64,000 bases of DNA from GCA-003244245 sp036266995 (GCA_036266995.1 DATAWX010000201.1:1-64000), one strand, 5' to 3'; positions 17,911 to 26,865 are shown, counted from the stretch's first letter. The notes: a model not told the origin generated them from the sequence alone. Translations and numbers: made by a program.

Positions 17911-18431
17911 TCACCCTTCTCGCTTCACCAAATTCTCAGTGAAGGGCTCGGCATATTCCAAAGCCAATCGTTTCCATGCAACGTATGGGGCAGGGTCGAT
18001 GTCTTCGAGGAGTTCCCGTCCGAGCTGAGTGCCGTCTGGGCCATAGTCCATGCGCACAACAGAGATGTCATCGAAGAGCCAGAAGTCCAGCGCGGGCAGA
18101 CCTGGATCGGGCTGGTCGGTGGATCGAGGATGCGTACGTCCTCGCCGGCCTCGACGGTTCGGCGGTAGACAGCGAATTCATACCGCAAGTAGTCCGTCAG
18201 TGGTCGACTGATGACATGCACCCGACCAATCCATCGCCCAGTGTGGCGAAAATGACGAACACGCACCAGCCAGGGATCATCATCTGGGATATCCAGCTCT
18301 CCCGTCCCCAGAAATTTCTCAAATCCTGAGTGTTCCTTACTTACTCCGTAAGAGGGCAGCGTTTCGAGGCGAAACGCTTCTCGCTGATATGAATCGAAAA
18401 ACGTATGCCAGCCGTCACCTTCCAAGCGCAC
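17911..18431 (-). pseudogene. DUF6879 family protein, frameshifted
   Basis: The gene starts at a GTG with GGGAGG six bases upstream and reads VRLEGDGWHTFFDSYQREAF up to DVRILDPP; it then continues in another frame as TDQPDPGLPALDFWLFDD, VVRMDYGPDGTQLGRELL and AFTENLVKREG-like residues to a TGA at 17911. Those two halves are the normal order of the DUF6879 family, so one base has been lost near 18115. The span is 521 bp, not a multiple of three, which agrees. DUF6879 proteins accompany XRE/DUF5753 regulators in actinobacteria; function unknown. A sequencing error is possible, but the adjoining regulator is also broken. Confidence 0.8.
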
Positions 18432-18600
18432 GAGCCGCCTCCCGGAACACGGCGATAGGGATTTCGACGACGGCTTCACCCGTTGACGTTTTCCTACGTA
18501 CGATGTGACCCTGGACGGCAATAGTGCCCTTGTCTGTCGTGAAGATGGTTGGGCAGTCGTCACTACCGCAATCTCCACCGGCAATCTGCGTCAGCTCCAC
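18415..18600 (-). CDS. Small protein upstream of DUF6879
   Basis: A 61-residue protein (GTG start, GGGAG six bases upstream) with a CGSDDCPTIF cysteine pair and an acidic/hydrophobic carboxyl half ending in FREAARAL. Small proteins of this kind commonly precede DUF6879 genes in actinobacteria. Its 3' end overlaps the DUF6879 start by 17 bp, implying translational coupling. Function unknown; with both downstream partners broken it may be a relic. Confidence 0.65.
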   Translation of the reverse strand: MELTQIAGGDCGSDDCPTIFTTDKGTIAVQGHIVRRKTSTGEAVVEIPIAVFREAARALGR

Positions 18601-18766
18601 GTCACTCTCCCTTTTATTCCAGCACGTGACTTGACGCTAGGCAGCCGAGGCACGGAGCGTCAAGGTACATGCACGTTGCTGCATAGAGACCACACTGAAA
18701 GACTGCGCACCAGCTTCCCGCACGCCAGCGAGTCCGCAGCCGCCGAGACGAGGACGTCAGCACCTG

Positions 18767-19786
18767 ATGAGCAGCCCAGGAGGAAGCAGCCCAGAGGGAT
18801 TCAACGCACTCGATTTCGACGGTGCCCGCGTGTACGCGATCCCGATGCGCGTCCGGTTCCGGGGGATCGCCATCCGGGAAGGGATGCTGATCGAGGGGCC
18901 GGCTGGATGGGGCGAGTTCTGCCCGTTCGCGGACTACGACGATGCCGAGTCCGCCCCGTGGCTGGCCACCGCCATCGAGCAGTGCACCAGCGGCTGGCCA
19001 CCACCGGTGCGGGATCGCATCCCGATCAACTGCATCGTCCCGGCGGTCGACCCGAAGCGCGCCCACGAGATCACCGCCAGGTCGGGGTGCCGCACCGCCA
19101 AGGTCAAGGTCGCGGACCACCCGGAGTCGCTGGCCGAGGACCTGGCGCGGGTCGAGGCGGTCCGCGACGCGCTGGGCCCAGCCGGGGCGATCCGGGTGGA
19201 CGCCAACGGCGGGTGGGACGTCGACACCGCGCTGACCCACATTCGCCTTCTCGACAAGGCTGCGAGTGGTCTGGAGTACGTCGAACAGCCCTGCCGCACC
19301 ATTGACGAACTCGCCACCGTCCGCCGCCAGATCGACGTGCGCGTCGCCGCCGACGAGTCCATCCGCCGCGCCGAAGATCCCTTGCGGGTGGCCGTCGCGA
19401 ACGCGGCCGATGTGGCAGTGATCAAATGCTCGCCACTGGGCGGTGTGCGACGGTCGTTGCAGGTCGCCGAGGCCGCCGGGCTGCCGTGCGTGGTGTCCTC
19501 CGCGCTGGAGACCAGCGTCGGGCTCGCCGCGCAACTCGCCCTCGCCGGGGCGCTGCCGGACCTGGACTTCGCCTGCGGGCTCGGCACGCTGTCCTTGCTG
19601 GACGGCGATCTGGTCGCCGGGTCCGGCTCGCTGCGGCCCGTCGATGGCTACTTTCCGGTCCCGTGCCGGCCACCCGCACCCGATCCCGCGCTGCTCGACC
19701 GCTACGAACTGGCCGATCCGCGGCGAGCTAGCTGGTGGCGGGATCGGTTACGCCGTGTCCGGGCCGAACAACAGCGGTTCCGATGA
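18767..19786 (+). CDS. menC: o-Succinylbenzoate synthase
   Basis: A 339-residue enolase-superfamily enzyme that dehydrates SHCHC to o-succinylbenzoate in menaquinone synthesis. RVYAIPMRVRFRGI, GPAGWGEFCPFADY and the KxK catalytic motif TAKVKVAD are characteristic of the actinobacterial enzyme. Metal ligands lie in RVDANGGWD, EYVEQPC and AADES; VIKCSPLGG carries the second catalytic Lys. It lies apart from other men genes. Its last 59 bp overlap the convergent methyltransferase gene. Confidence 0.95.
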   Translation: MSSPGGSSPEGFNALDFDGARVYAIPMRVRFRGIAIREGMLIEGPAGWGEFCPFADYDDAESAPWLATAIEQCTSGWPPPVRDRIPINCIVPAVDPKRAHEITARSGCRTAKVKVADHPESLAEDLARVEAVRDALGPAGAIRVDANGGWDVDTALTHIRLLDKAASGLEYVEQPCRTIDELATVRRQIDVRVAADESIRRAEDPLRVAVANAADVAVIKCSPLGGVRRSLQVAEAAGLPCVVSSALETSVGLAAQLALAGALPDLDFACGLGTLSLLDGDLVAGSGSLRPVDGYFPVPCRPPAPDPALLDRYELADPRRASWWRDRLRRVRAEQQRFR

Positions 19787-20567
19787 CGACGGTGGCGTTG
19801 CGCTCGTCGGAACCGGCGACCCGCGGGATCAGCCCGCTGCAACCGAGGGTTTCGACGATCTGCGGTGCCTGGCGCTCGCTGGTCTCGACCAGCAGGCACC
19901 CGCCCGGCGCCAGCCATTGTGGCGCCGCGGCGATCACCCGCCGCAGGACGTCAAGCCCATCCGCGCCACCGTCGAGGGCCACCCGCGGCTCATGTATCCG
20001 GGCCTCCGGGGGCAGCAGGCCGATCGCCCCAGTGGGTACGTAGGGTGCGTTGGCGACCAGAACGTCGACCCGGCGCCGCAGCGTCGCGGGCAGCGGGTTG
20101 TAGAGGTCGCCAACGTAGACCCGACCACCAGCAGCGGCGATGTTGCGCCAGGCGCACCGCACCGCGGCAGGGTCGATGTCGACGGCGTACAACTCGACCC
20201 GGTCCAGGGTCGCGGCCAGCGCGGCGCACACCGCGCCCGAGCCGCAGCACAGGTCAACGACGACAGCTCCGGGCCGGGTACGAGCGGCGGCCTGGTGGAC
20301 GAGGAACTCGGTACGGCGGCGGGGTACGAAAACCCCGGGGTCCACGACTATCCGCAAGCCGCAGAACTCCGCCCAGCCCAGGACGTGCTCCAGCGGCAGG
20401 CCAGCGGCCCGCCGGTCCACCATGGCGGCGAGGCCGGCCGGCGTCCGGGCCACGCGGGCGATCAACCGCGCCTCCTCCTCAGCGAAGACGCAACCGGCGG
20501 CCCGGAGCCTGGTGACGATGACGGATCGAGTACAAGGTGACGAGGAAAATGACGGGGAAACTGACAT
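19728..20567 (-). CDS. HemK/PrmC-like N5-glutamine methyltransferase homologue
   Basis: A 279-residue SAM-dependent methyltransferase of the PrmC/HemK type. Visible are the amino-terminal helical part, the GWAEFCGLRIVVDPGVFVPR block typical of PrmC, the SAM-binding DLCCGSGAVCAALA and the catalytic motif as NAPYVPT, where PrmC has NPPY. The Pro-to-Ala change places it in the secondary 'putative protein N5-glutamine methyltransferase' group of actinobacteria rather than the release-factor enzyme proper. The start is ATG at 20567 with a weak AAAGG that lies partly within a hairpin. It is preceded by a 19-codon leader peptide and alternative RNA stems, suggesting that its translation responds to ribosome stalling. 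Its 3' end overlaps menC. Confidence 0.85.
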   Translation of the reverse strand: MSVSPSFSSSPCTRSVIVTRLRAAGCVFAEEEARLIARVARTPAGLAAMVDRRAAGLPLEHVLGWAEFCGLRIVVDPGVFVPRRRTEFLVHQAAARTRPGAVVVDLCCGSGAVCAALAATLDRVELYAVDIDPAAVRCAWRNIAAAGGRVYVGDLYNPLPATLRRRVDVLVANAPYVPTGAIGLLPPEARIHEPRVALDGGADGLDVLRRVIAAAPQWLAPGGCLLVETSERQAPQIVETLGCSGLIPRVAGSDERNATVVIGTAVVRPGHGVTDPATS

Positions 20568-20684
20568 AAGAGCGCCTTTCGGAATGCCGATGGGCGCTCT
20601 CTCGGTCACCTACGTCGGGTGGACCGCACGGCTACGGAGTGAGAGCACCCAGCCTGACCTGGCGGTCATGGGTTCTCACCTCCT
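20565..20684 (-). promoter_or_regulatory. Putative ribosome-mediated attenuator before the methyltransferase
   Basis: On the minus strand a leader peptide gene (20669-20610) with a nearly perfect Shine-Dalgarno sequence (AGGAGGTGA) is followed by three pairing segments. Segment 1 (20650-20641, inside the leader) can pair with segment 2 (20601-20592) over 10 bp with one G-U; segment 2 can instead pair perfectly over 8 bp (20600-20593) with segment 3 (20576-20569), which lies between the weak ribosome binding site and the ATG of the methyltransferase. Formation of 2:3 would block initiation; a ribosome stalled on the leader, or pairing 1:2, would free it. This is inference from base pairing. 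Confidence 0.6.
20610..20669 (-). CDS. Leader peptide, 19 residues, with Arg-Ser-Arg motif
   Basis: A 19-residue open frame (MTARSGWVLSLRSRAVHPT) that starts six bases after AGGAGGTGA, the strongest ribosome binding site in this part of the window. It stops nine bases before segment 2 of the downstream hairpin. The sequence contains two Arg-X-Arg-like regions, including RSR; the Arg/Lys-X-Arg/Lys pattern is the known macrolide-dependent stalling motif in Erm-type leaders. Its purpose is probably regulatory rather than as a stable peptide. Confidence 0.6.
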   Translation of the reverse strand: MTARSGWVLSLRSRAVHPT

Positions 20685-20724
20685 CGGTACGTCCACTGCT
20701 GGATAAGCACACTACCTGAAGGCG

Positions 20725-22347
20725 CTACGGCGCCGGCAGCTCTTGGGCCCGGCCGATGAGGGGGGCAAGCGGATCACCGACGCTGCGCACTCGGTCGATC
20801 ACGGTGCGGATCGTCCAGCGGTCCGGTCGCAGGTCCGGGTCCTGCAGCTCGTCCCAGCCGATGGGAACAGACACCGGGGCGCCGGCGAGGGGCCGAGCGC
20901 TGAACGGGGCGACCAACGTCTTGTTGATAGCGTTCTGGGTGTAGTCCAGCCGGGCGAGACCGTCCCGGCGGTCTTTGTGCCATTCCCAGCTGACCAGTTC
21001 CGGGACGGTACGGCCGACCGCACGGGAGACCTGCTCGACCCACGCTCGGGTGTCGGCGAAGGTGTAGCCGGGGCGGACCGGGACCCAGATCTGTATCCCC
21101 CGCTGGCCGGTGACCTTCGGTATCGCCTCGACGCCGAGGTGATCCAGCGCCACCCGGTACAGCCGGGCGAGCACCAGCACGTCGTCGAAGCTGCTGCGCG
21201 AGCCGGGGTCGATGTCGATCAGGGCCCAGGTCGGCTGGTGGATGTCGGGAAGCTTCGAGGTCCAAGGGTGCAGCTCCACCGCCGCGAAGTTCGCCAACCA
21301 GACCAGTGCGGGAACACTGTCGATCACGGCGTAGTACTGGGTCTCGCCCGGATCGGCGTCCTCGCGGTGCCAGCGAGACAACCACCGCGGCGCGTGGCTG
21401 GGGACCTCTTTGTGCCAGAAGCCGGGCCGGTCCACGCCGTCGGGGAACCGGTGGGAGTTCACCGGTCGCCCGACGAGGTAGGGGAGCATGAACGGGGCGA
21501 TCATGGCGTGGTATCGGATGAGGTCTCGCTTGCTGACCGGTGGTTCCTCATCGCGCCCGGGGAAGAGCACCTTGTCCAGGTTGGTCAGCTTGACCTCGCG
21601 GCCCTGGATGAGCCACCGGCCTGCCGAGCCGAGCGCGTCCAGCGCGGCGAGTTCGTCGGGGGTCGGCGGGTCCCAGGTCGGCCCCGGTGCCTGGGCCAAG
21701 GGGACGGCGGCTTCGCCGGCTGGCTTGTCGCCGCGCCACAGCGCCTCGGGAGCCGCGGCCACCTCGCCGTTCGTCCGCCCGCTCTTGACCGATAAGGGGT
21801 GGTCTTCCGGGTTCCAACCGGTTCGCGCGTGATCGTCGTTCTTGTGGATCAACAGCCACTGCTCTTTGCCCGGCCGGGCCTCGTCTCGACGGATGAGCAC
21901 GAAGCGACCGGCCAGCTTTTCGCCGTGCAGATCGAAGTGCAGCTCGCCGCGCTCGATGGCCCGGACCGGGTCGTCTGTCTCTGCGGGCTGCCACGTCCCC
22001 CAGTCCCACACGATGACGTCGCCCCCGCCGTACTCACCTTTGGGGATGATCCCCTCGAAGTCGAAGTACTCGACGGGGTGGTCTTCGACATGCACCGCCA
22101 ACTGCCGGGCCTTGGGGTCCAGCGTCGGCCCCTTCGGCACGGCCCAGCTGACCAGCACCCCATTCACTTCCAACCGCAGGTCGTAGTGCAGCCGTCGGGC
22201 TCGGTGGCGTTGCACGACGAACCGGCTCTGGCCTTCCCGCGCCGCGGACCCGGCCGGCTCCGCGGTGACCGAGAAGTCGCGTTTGGCCCGGTAGGAATGC
22301 AGCCGCTCCTGCTGGTCGCTGCTCGCATCGCGCACGCCGTCGGCCAT
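20725..22347 (-). CDS. ligD: LigD-type phosphoesterase-polymerase (no ligase domain)
   Basis: A 540-residue protein with the phosphoesterase (PE) domain first (about 30-190; FVVQRHRARRLHYDLRLE with the metal-binding His and Asp, and WAVPKGP) and the primase-like polymerase (Pol) domain second (about 245-520; NLDKVLFP and the catalytic WALIDIDPG DxD pair). The ATP-dependent ligase domain of full LigD is absent; a separate ligase gene lies at 26866. It should clean and fill DNA ends in non-homologous end joining. No Ku gene is in the window. It is divergent from the membrane protein gene at 22453. Confidence 0.93.
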   Translation of the reverse strand: MADGVRDASSDQQERLHSYRAKRDFSVTAEPAGSAAREGQSRFVVQRHRARRLHYDLRLEVNGVLVSWAVPKGPTLDPKARQLAVHVEDHPVEYFDFEGIIPKGEYGGGDVIVWDWGTWQPAETDDPVRAIERGELHFDLHGEKLAGRFVLIRRDEARPGKEQWLLIHKNDDHARTGWNPEDHPLSVKSGRTNGEVAAAPEALWRGDKPAGEAAVPLAQAPGPTWDPPTPDELAALDALGSAGRWLIQGREVKLTNLDKVLFPGRDEEPPVSKRDLIRYHAMIAPFMLPYLVGRPVNSHRFPDGVDRPGFWHKEVPSHAPRWLSRWHREDADPGETQYYAVIDSVPALVWLANFAAVELHPWTSKLPDIHQPTWALIDIDPGSRSSFDDVLVLARLYRVALDHLGVEAIPKVTGQRGIQIWVPVRPGYTFADTRAWVEQVSRAVGRTVPELVSWEWHKDRRDGLARLDYTQNAINKTLVAPFSARPLAGAPVSVPIGWDELQDPDLRPDRWTIRTVIDRVRSVGDPLAPLIGRAQELPAP

Positions 22348-22452
22348 GGGGCAGGTATACCCGCAGCCGGGTCAGCTCAACGTCGCCTCCCGGCGGGCCC
22401 GCCTGGCGAGGCCGTGGGAAGGTAGGACCGTGATCGAATTCAGGGAGTCGAC

Positions 22453-22845
22453 ATGATGCCGCAAGCTCGACTGTGCGGGATGGTGCTCGCAGCTGGTCGG
22501 GTCACCGTTGGCGTCGTCGCATTGGTGCGGCCGGATCTGATGGCCCGGCCGTGGGTTGGTGCGGCCGAGTCGGTCGGGCCGGCCGGGGTGGTGTTAGGTC
22601 GGGCCGCCGGTGGCCGTGACATCGCGCTTGGCGCTGGCGCGTTGCTCGCGGCGGCGCGGGGAAACAAGCGTGGACTGCTGGGATGGACCGTCGCCGGGTC
22701 GTTCTGCGACGCGGTCGACGTGGCCGCAACCATCGCGTCGTGGCGCACACTGTCCCCGCTGGGACGCTACGCGGTCGCTGGTGCCGCCAGCTCCGGTGTT
22801 CTCCTGGGCGCGTTGACGGTCGTGCTCGCCGGGCGGCGGGGATAA
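22453..22845 (+). CDS. Small membrane protein, unknown
   Basis: A 130-residue protein with three to four hydrophobic segments (GMVLAAGRVTVGVVALV, ALGAGALLAAARG, GRYAVAGAASSGVLLGALTV). GGGAG lies five bases before the ATG. It resembles small actinobacterial integral membrane proteins of the DUF4267 kind, but I cannot be sure. It is followed after 13 bp by the broken amn gene. Confidence 0.65.
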   Translation: MMPQARLCGMVLAAGRVTVGVVALVRPDLMARPWVGAAESVGPAGVVLGRAAGGRDIALGAGALLAAARGNKRGLLGWTVAGSFCDAVDVAATIASWRTLSPLGRYAVAGAASSGVLLGALTVVLAGRRG

Positions 22846-22858
22846 CCGGAACATCCCG

Positions 22859-23777
22859 GTGAGCCACCGCGAGGTGCAGGCTGACGGCGCCGATCTCGGA
22901 CCCGGCGACATCGATGACAAGGTGGGCGAGCTGCTCGACGCGCTCGACGCCGTGGACGCCGACGGTTGGTACCCGGCGATCGACGTGGTCCGCCCGGCCC
23001 GTCGAGCGGTGGCCTTCAACGACCCGGACTTCTTCGCCGCGCTCGACGAGGACCGTTTCGATCTGCGTGCGAAGAAGCGCAGGGCCCCACGCGCGACGGT
23101 GTGCAGATGCCGGCTTGGCATCACCACACCCCCGCAGGTGACGGGGTCAGCCTGGTGAACATCGGGGTCGGGCCAACGAACGCGAAGACCGTGACCGACC
23201 ATCTCGCGGTGCTGCGGCCGGACACCATGATGATGATCGGGCACTGTGGTGGCCTGCGTAATCACCAAAACCTCGGCGACTTCGTGGTCGCCACCGCCTA
23301 CCAGCGCGCGGGCCACGTACTCGACGGGGTGTTGCCCGCGGATGTGCCGGTGATCGGCGAACCACCGGCTGAACACCTACCTGCTCGACGCCTTGGACGG
23401 CGCCCAGGCGCAGTACTGGCTGGGCGTCGTGCACACCACCGACAACCGCAACTGAGTTCAACCAGGGCAGCACGCTTGCGTCGATGCGGACCTCGCGAAG
23501 CACCGCGGTGGACATGGAGTCCGCGACGATCGCCGGCAACGGATTCCGGTACCGCATACCCAACGCGACGCTGCTGTGCGTGTCGGACAAGCCGTTGCAC
23601 GCCTCACCGAAACTGTCCGCCGATGCGTCGGCGTTCTACGAGACCAGCAAACGCCAACACCTCGGGATCGCGCTCACCTGCCTGGACCGGGTGCGCCGCG
23701 AACACCCCGGCGGGCTGCCCGGTCACGACATCCGCTCTGCCGACGAGCCGCTGTTCGAGGTGGACGGCACGGTCTGA
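22859..23777 (+). pseudogene. amn: AMP nucleosidase (amn) pseudogene
   Basis: The carboxyl catalytic part of AMP nucleosidase is spread over several frames: VQMPAWH and SLVNIGVGPTNAKTVTDHLA, IGHCGGLRN and GDFVVATAYQRAG in one frame, LNTYLLDALDGAQAQYWLG and VVHTTDNRN in another, and FNQGS, STAVDMESATIAGNGFRYR and ATLLCVSDKPLH in a third. All are in the correct order, so at least three indels have occurred. The amino-terminal third of the family is not recognisable, although the first frame (FNDPDFFAALDEDRFDL) may be part of it. The 3' end overlaps the convergent ndh gene. The product would not be functional. Confidence 0.85.
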
Positions 23778-25057
23778 GCATCCGGCGGGTGGACGAGGAT
23801 GGCGCCGGCGCCGCGGGAGGTGAAGTAGCTCCATCCCCAGTCGAGCAGGACCTTGATCCGGTTGCGGAACCCGATCAGATAGACGATGTGCACGCCCAGC
23901 CAGAGCAGCCACGCTGGCAGCCCACCGAATCGCAGCGGGTACCGGCTGCTGACCCCGGCGAAGGGAAGCAGTGGCAGCTCGGCCACCGCGTCACCGCGGC
24001 CGAGCACGGCCATGATCCCTTTGTCGTGGTAGCGGAAGGCCGACAACGGCCCGCCGGCGAGGAGCCGGGCGACCTGTTCCCCCGCATGCCGGCCGGTCTG
24101 GATCGCCGCCGACGCCAGCATCGGCGGTGCTGGGCCGTGCGCGGGCGTCGTCACGGCGACGTCGCCGGCGGCGAACACGTTCGGGTGATCGGGGACCTGT
24201 AGCTGCGGGTCGACCAGGATCCGCCCGTGTTTGTCCACTTCCAACCCGAACGCGCCGCCGAGCGGGTTCGCCGCCACCCCGGCGGCCCAGATCACCGTGT
24301 CAGTCCCGATCCGGTGCCCGTCGGCCAGCGTCACCCCACCGTTGTCGGCGTGTTTCACGGTCGCTCCGAGGCGAACCTCGACGCCTCGACGTCGCAGGTC
24401 CGCCAAGGCCAGCCGGGACGACCGCGGGCTGAAAGCGGCGAGCAGCCGCGATCCGGCCTCGACGAGGGTTACCCGCATGGCGGTGGCCGGTCCGATGAGC
24501 TCCTGGCCCATCGAGGCGAGCGCCCCGGCGGTCTCCACACCGGTCGGACCACCGCCGACGACTACCGCTGTGATGGGTTCGGCGGCGTGGTCGGGCGTCG
24601 CTGCCGTCTCCTCGAGGCGGTTGAGCAGGTGCATGCGCAGCCGGACCGCGTCATCTAGCGTGTACAGCGGCCAGCTGTGCTCAGCCATGCCGACGATACC
24701 GAAATAGTTCGTCCGGGCGCCCACAGCCAGAATCAGGTAATCGAACTCCACCGTGGAGCCGTCGTGCAGGCACAGCGTGCGGTCTGCCCAGCGCACCGAG
24801 ACCACGGCGCCCATCCGGACAGTCACGTTCGACTGCCGGCGAAAGATCGTCCGCAGGGCGGCGCCGACCTCCTCTGCCGCCAGGTAACCGGTGCTCACCT
24901 GGTAGAGCAGCGGCTGGAAGGTGTGATAGTTGTTCTTGTCCAGCACGATGACGTCGGCGTCGACGCCCCGCAGCGCGTGTGCCGCGTTCATGCCGGCGAA
25001 CCCAGCGCCGAGCACGACCACCCGAGGTCGCGCGATGGCTGATACTCGGCCGCTCAT
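23723..25057 (-). CDS. ndh: Type II NADH dehydrogenase
   Basis: A 444-residue FAD-dependent NADH:quinone oxidoreductase (NDH-2). VVVLGAGFAGMNAAHAL is the FAD-binding motif, VVVGGGPTGVETAGAL the NADH-binding motif, and NVFAAGDVA the second FAD motif. The carboxyl region LLWLGVHIVYLIGFRNRIKV is the amphipathic membrane anchor typical of NDH-2. It passes electrons from NADH to menaquinone without pumping protons. The ATG of MSGRVSA is preferred; an in-frame codon six residues earlier (25075) is the alternative. Its 3' end overlaps the amn pseudogene on the other strand. Confidence 0.93.
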   Translation of the reverse strand: MSGRVSAIARPRVVVLGAGFAGMNAAHALRGVDADVIVLDKNNYHTFQPLLYQVSTGYLAAEEVGAALRTIFRRQSNVTVRMGAVVSVRWADRTLCLHDGSTVEFDYLILAVGARTNYFGIVGMAEHSWPLYTLDDAVRLRMHLLNRLEETAATPDHAAEPITAVVVGGGPTGVETAGALASMGQELIGPATAMRVTLVEAGSRLLAAFSPRSSRLALADLRRRGVEVRLGATVKHADNGGVTLADGHRIGTDTVIWAAGVAANPLGGAFGLEVDKHGRILVDPQLQVPDHPNVFAAGDVAVTTPAHGPAPPMLASAAIQTGRHAGEQVARLLAGGPLSAFRYHDKGIMAVLGRGDAVAELPLLPFAGVSSRYPLRFGGLPAWLLWLGVHIVYLIGFRNRIKVLLDWGWSYFTSRGAGAILVHPPDAQTVPSTSNSGSSAERMS

Positions 25058-25075
25058 GAGATCCTGGGCTCCCAT

Positions 25076-25447
25076 TCCGCTTGGTTACCTCTTCAGTTCA
25101 ATCCACGCTAGCTCCGGGCTAGTCCCGGAAGTACCCGGCCGCGTTGCGATGTACTCGCCGGTGGTACCAATCAAGATGCCAACCGCATCGGCGACTCCGC
25201 GCTGGCGGAGCTGTTCCGCCATGCCCGGCTGCTGGCACTGCGGTCAGCGGTTGACCGCCACTGCTCGCCGAAGTTGGGGGCCGGCTACGCGAGCCGGGTC
25301 GCGACGTCGAAACGGGAGAATGTTCCCGAGAACGAACCACGCCGTCAACCTACGGTTTTCGACCGCTCGTCGCATCACTGAAATACACTTCGCCGGTAGC
25401 CCTCGTTAGCCCCCGAGATTGTCGGGGGTGGGTGTGACAATGGTCGC
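25076..25447. other. Intergenic region with a small hairpin before the HNH gene
   Basis: About 370 bp without a recognised gene. A 7-bp perfect stem (25410-25416 with 25422-25428, loop 5) sits about 20 bp before the HNH gene start and could be a 5' regulatory hairpin or a terminator. A short plus-strand frame (SALAELFRHARLLALRSAV) has protein-like composition but no start and no family was recognised. Confidence 0.4.
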
Positions 25448-26722
25448 GTGATAGAGACGCGGCTGGACCCGAGGCGGGCGATGATTTCCTGTCTCGCCCA
25501 GTGGCGCCGTTCGATAGTTGACTGCGATGACGCGGGGTTGCCAGATCAGATCCGGGATATCGAATCGGTGTCGCGGATGATGTATTCGGTGATGCTGGAT
25601 ACCGTCGCGGAACTGGACGCCCGCAACATCGCGACCACAGCCGGGTTCCGCAACACGAAACAGCTGCTCGCCGGGATGCTGAACCTTTCCCTCACCGAGG
25701 CTGGCACCCGTGTTGTGAATGCCACCCAACTCGCTTCGCGCCGCACGCTGACCGGTGAGGTCCTCGCGCCGGTGCTGCCGAACACCGCCGCGGCGCTGGC
25801 CGTCGGGGAGATCGGTCCCGGGCAGGTGCGGGTGATCACCGAGACGATGACCGCGATCCCCGCCTCGGTCAGCACCACCGACCGCGACGCCGCCGAAGCC
25901 GACCTGGCCCGCCACGCCCGATCGTTCAACCCGACCTCGCTGCACAAGATCGGCCAGCGCATCCTTGCGTGTCTCGACCCGGACGGTCCACAGCCCCGCG
26001 ACGAGCCGCAACCCGACCACGCCGCCGGAGAACTGCGGTTATGGGACCGCCGTGACGGGCGCCTGGGATTGGAGGGTTACCTCGAACCCGAACACCGTGC
26101 CGCAGTCCGGTCGTTGATCGAACAACTCGCCGCACCGCGACCTGCCACCGCCGGCATTCCCGATCCGCGCACCGGCCCGCAGCGCAATGCGGATGCCCTG
26201 CTGGAGGTCTGCGGGCTGGCCCGCGCCGCCCGGGACTGCCCCACCACCGCCGGGGAGCCCCCACACTTGACCGTGACCATTGACTGGGACGCGCTGCGCA
26301 CCGGGCTCGGGGTCGCGACATTGGACTACGGGACCCAGATCAGCGCGGCGCAGGCCCGGCAGTGGGCGTGTGACGCGAAAATCATCCCGGTGGTGCTGGG
26401 TGGGAAATCTGAACCACTCGACGTCGGCCGGGCCATGCGCACCGTGCCACTATCCATCCGCCGAGCCCTGGTCGCCCGAGACCGCGGATGTGTTTTTCCG
26501 GGTTGTGATCGGCCGCCAGGAATGTGCCAGGCGCACCACTGTCGACACTGGATCGATGACGGTGAAACCAGTGTAGAAAATTGCGTACTGCTCTGCGAAG
26601 CCCACCACCGGCATGTGCATCACACCGGCTGGGAAATCCTCACCCACCCTAGCCGCGTCCAATTCATCCCACCCGCCATCATCGACCCCACTCGCACACC
26701 ACTCTGCAACCCACTCCGCTGA
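25448..26722 (+). CDS. DUF222/HNH endonuclease (13E12 repeat family)
   Basis: A 424-residue protein with an amino-terminal DUF222 helical domain (about 1-250) and a carboxyl HNH nuclease motif: CVFPGCDRPPGMCQAHH, then HWIDDGETSVENCVLLCEAH and HRHVHHTGWE. The paired cysteines would bind a structural zinc. This family is repeated many times in actinobacterial genomes (13E12 in mycobacteria) and is thought to be a mobile or selfish element, but its substrate is not established. The start is a GTG. Confidence 0.9.
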   Translation: MIETRLDPRRAMISCLAQWRRSIVDCDDAGLPDQIRDIESVSRMMYSVMLDTVAELDARNIATTAGFRNTKQLLAGMLNLSLTEAGTRVVNATQLASRRTLTGEVLAPVLPNTAAALAVGEIGPGQVRVITETMTAIPASVSTTDRDAAEADLARHARSFNPTSLHKIGQRILACLDPDGPQPRDEPQPDHAAGELRLWDRRDGRLGLEGYLEPEHRAAVRSLIEQLAAPRPATAGIPDPRTGPQRNADALLEVCGLARAARDCPTTAGEPPHLTVTIDWDALRTGLGVATLDYGTQISAAQARQWACDAKIIPVVLGGKSEPLDVGRAMRTVPLSIRRALVARDRGCVFPGCDRPPGMCQAHHCRHWIDDGETSVENCVLLCEAHHRHVHHTGWEILTHPSRVQFIPPAIIDPTRTPLCNPLR

Positions 26723-26865
26723 TGAGCAAGAATTTTCTGACATTCGCTGCCACGGAACCCGGGTCTTCACCAGTCTGCGGGCTGCCTGCCGGCGGGTGGC
26801 ATAGTTGTCGGTAGGCCTGGAAGACCTGCGTGAGGCAGCTCACATTTCACACGACCAAAAAGCGG

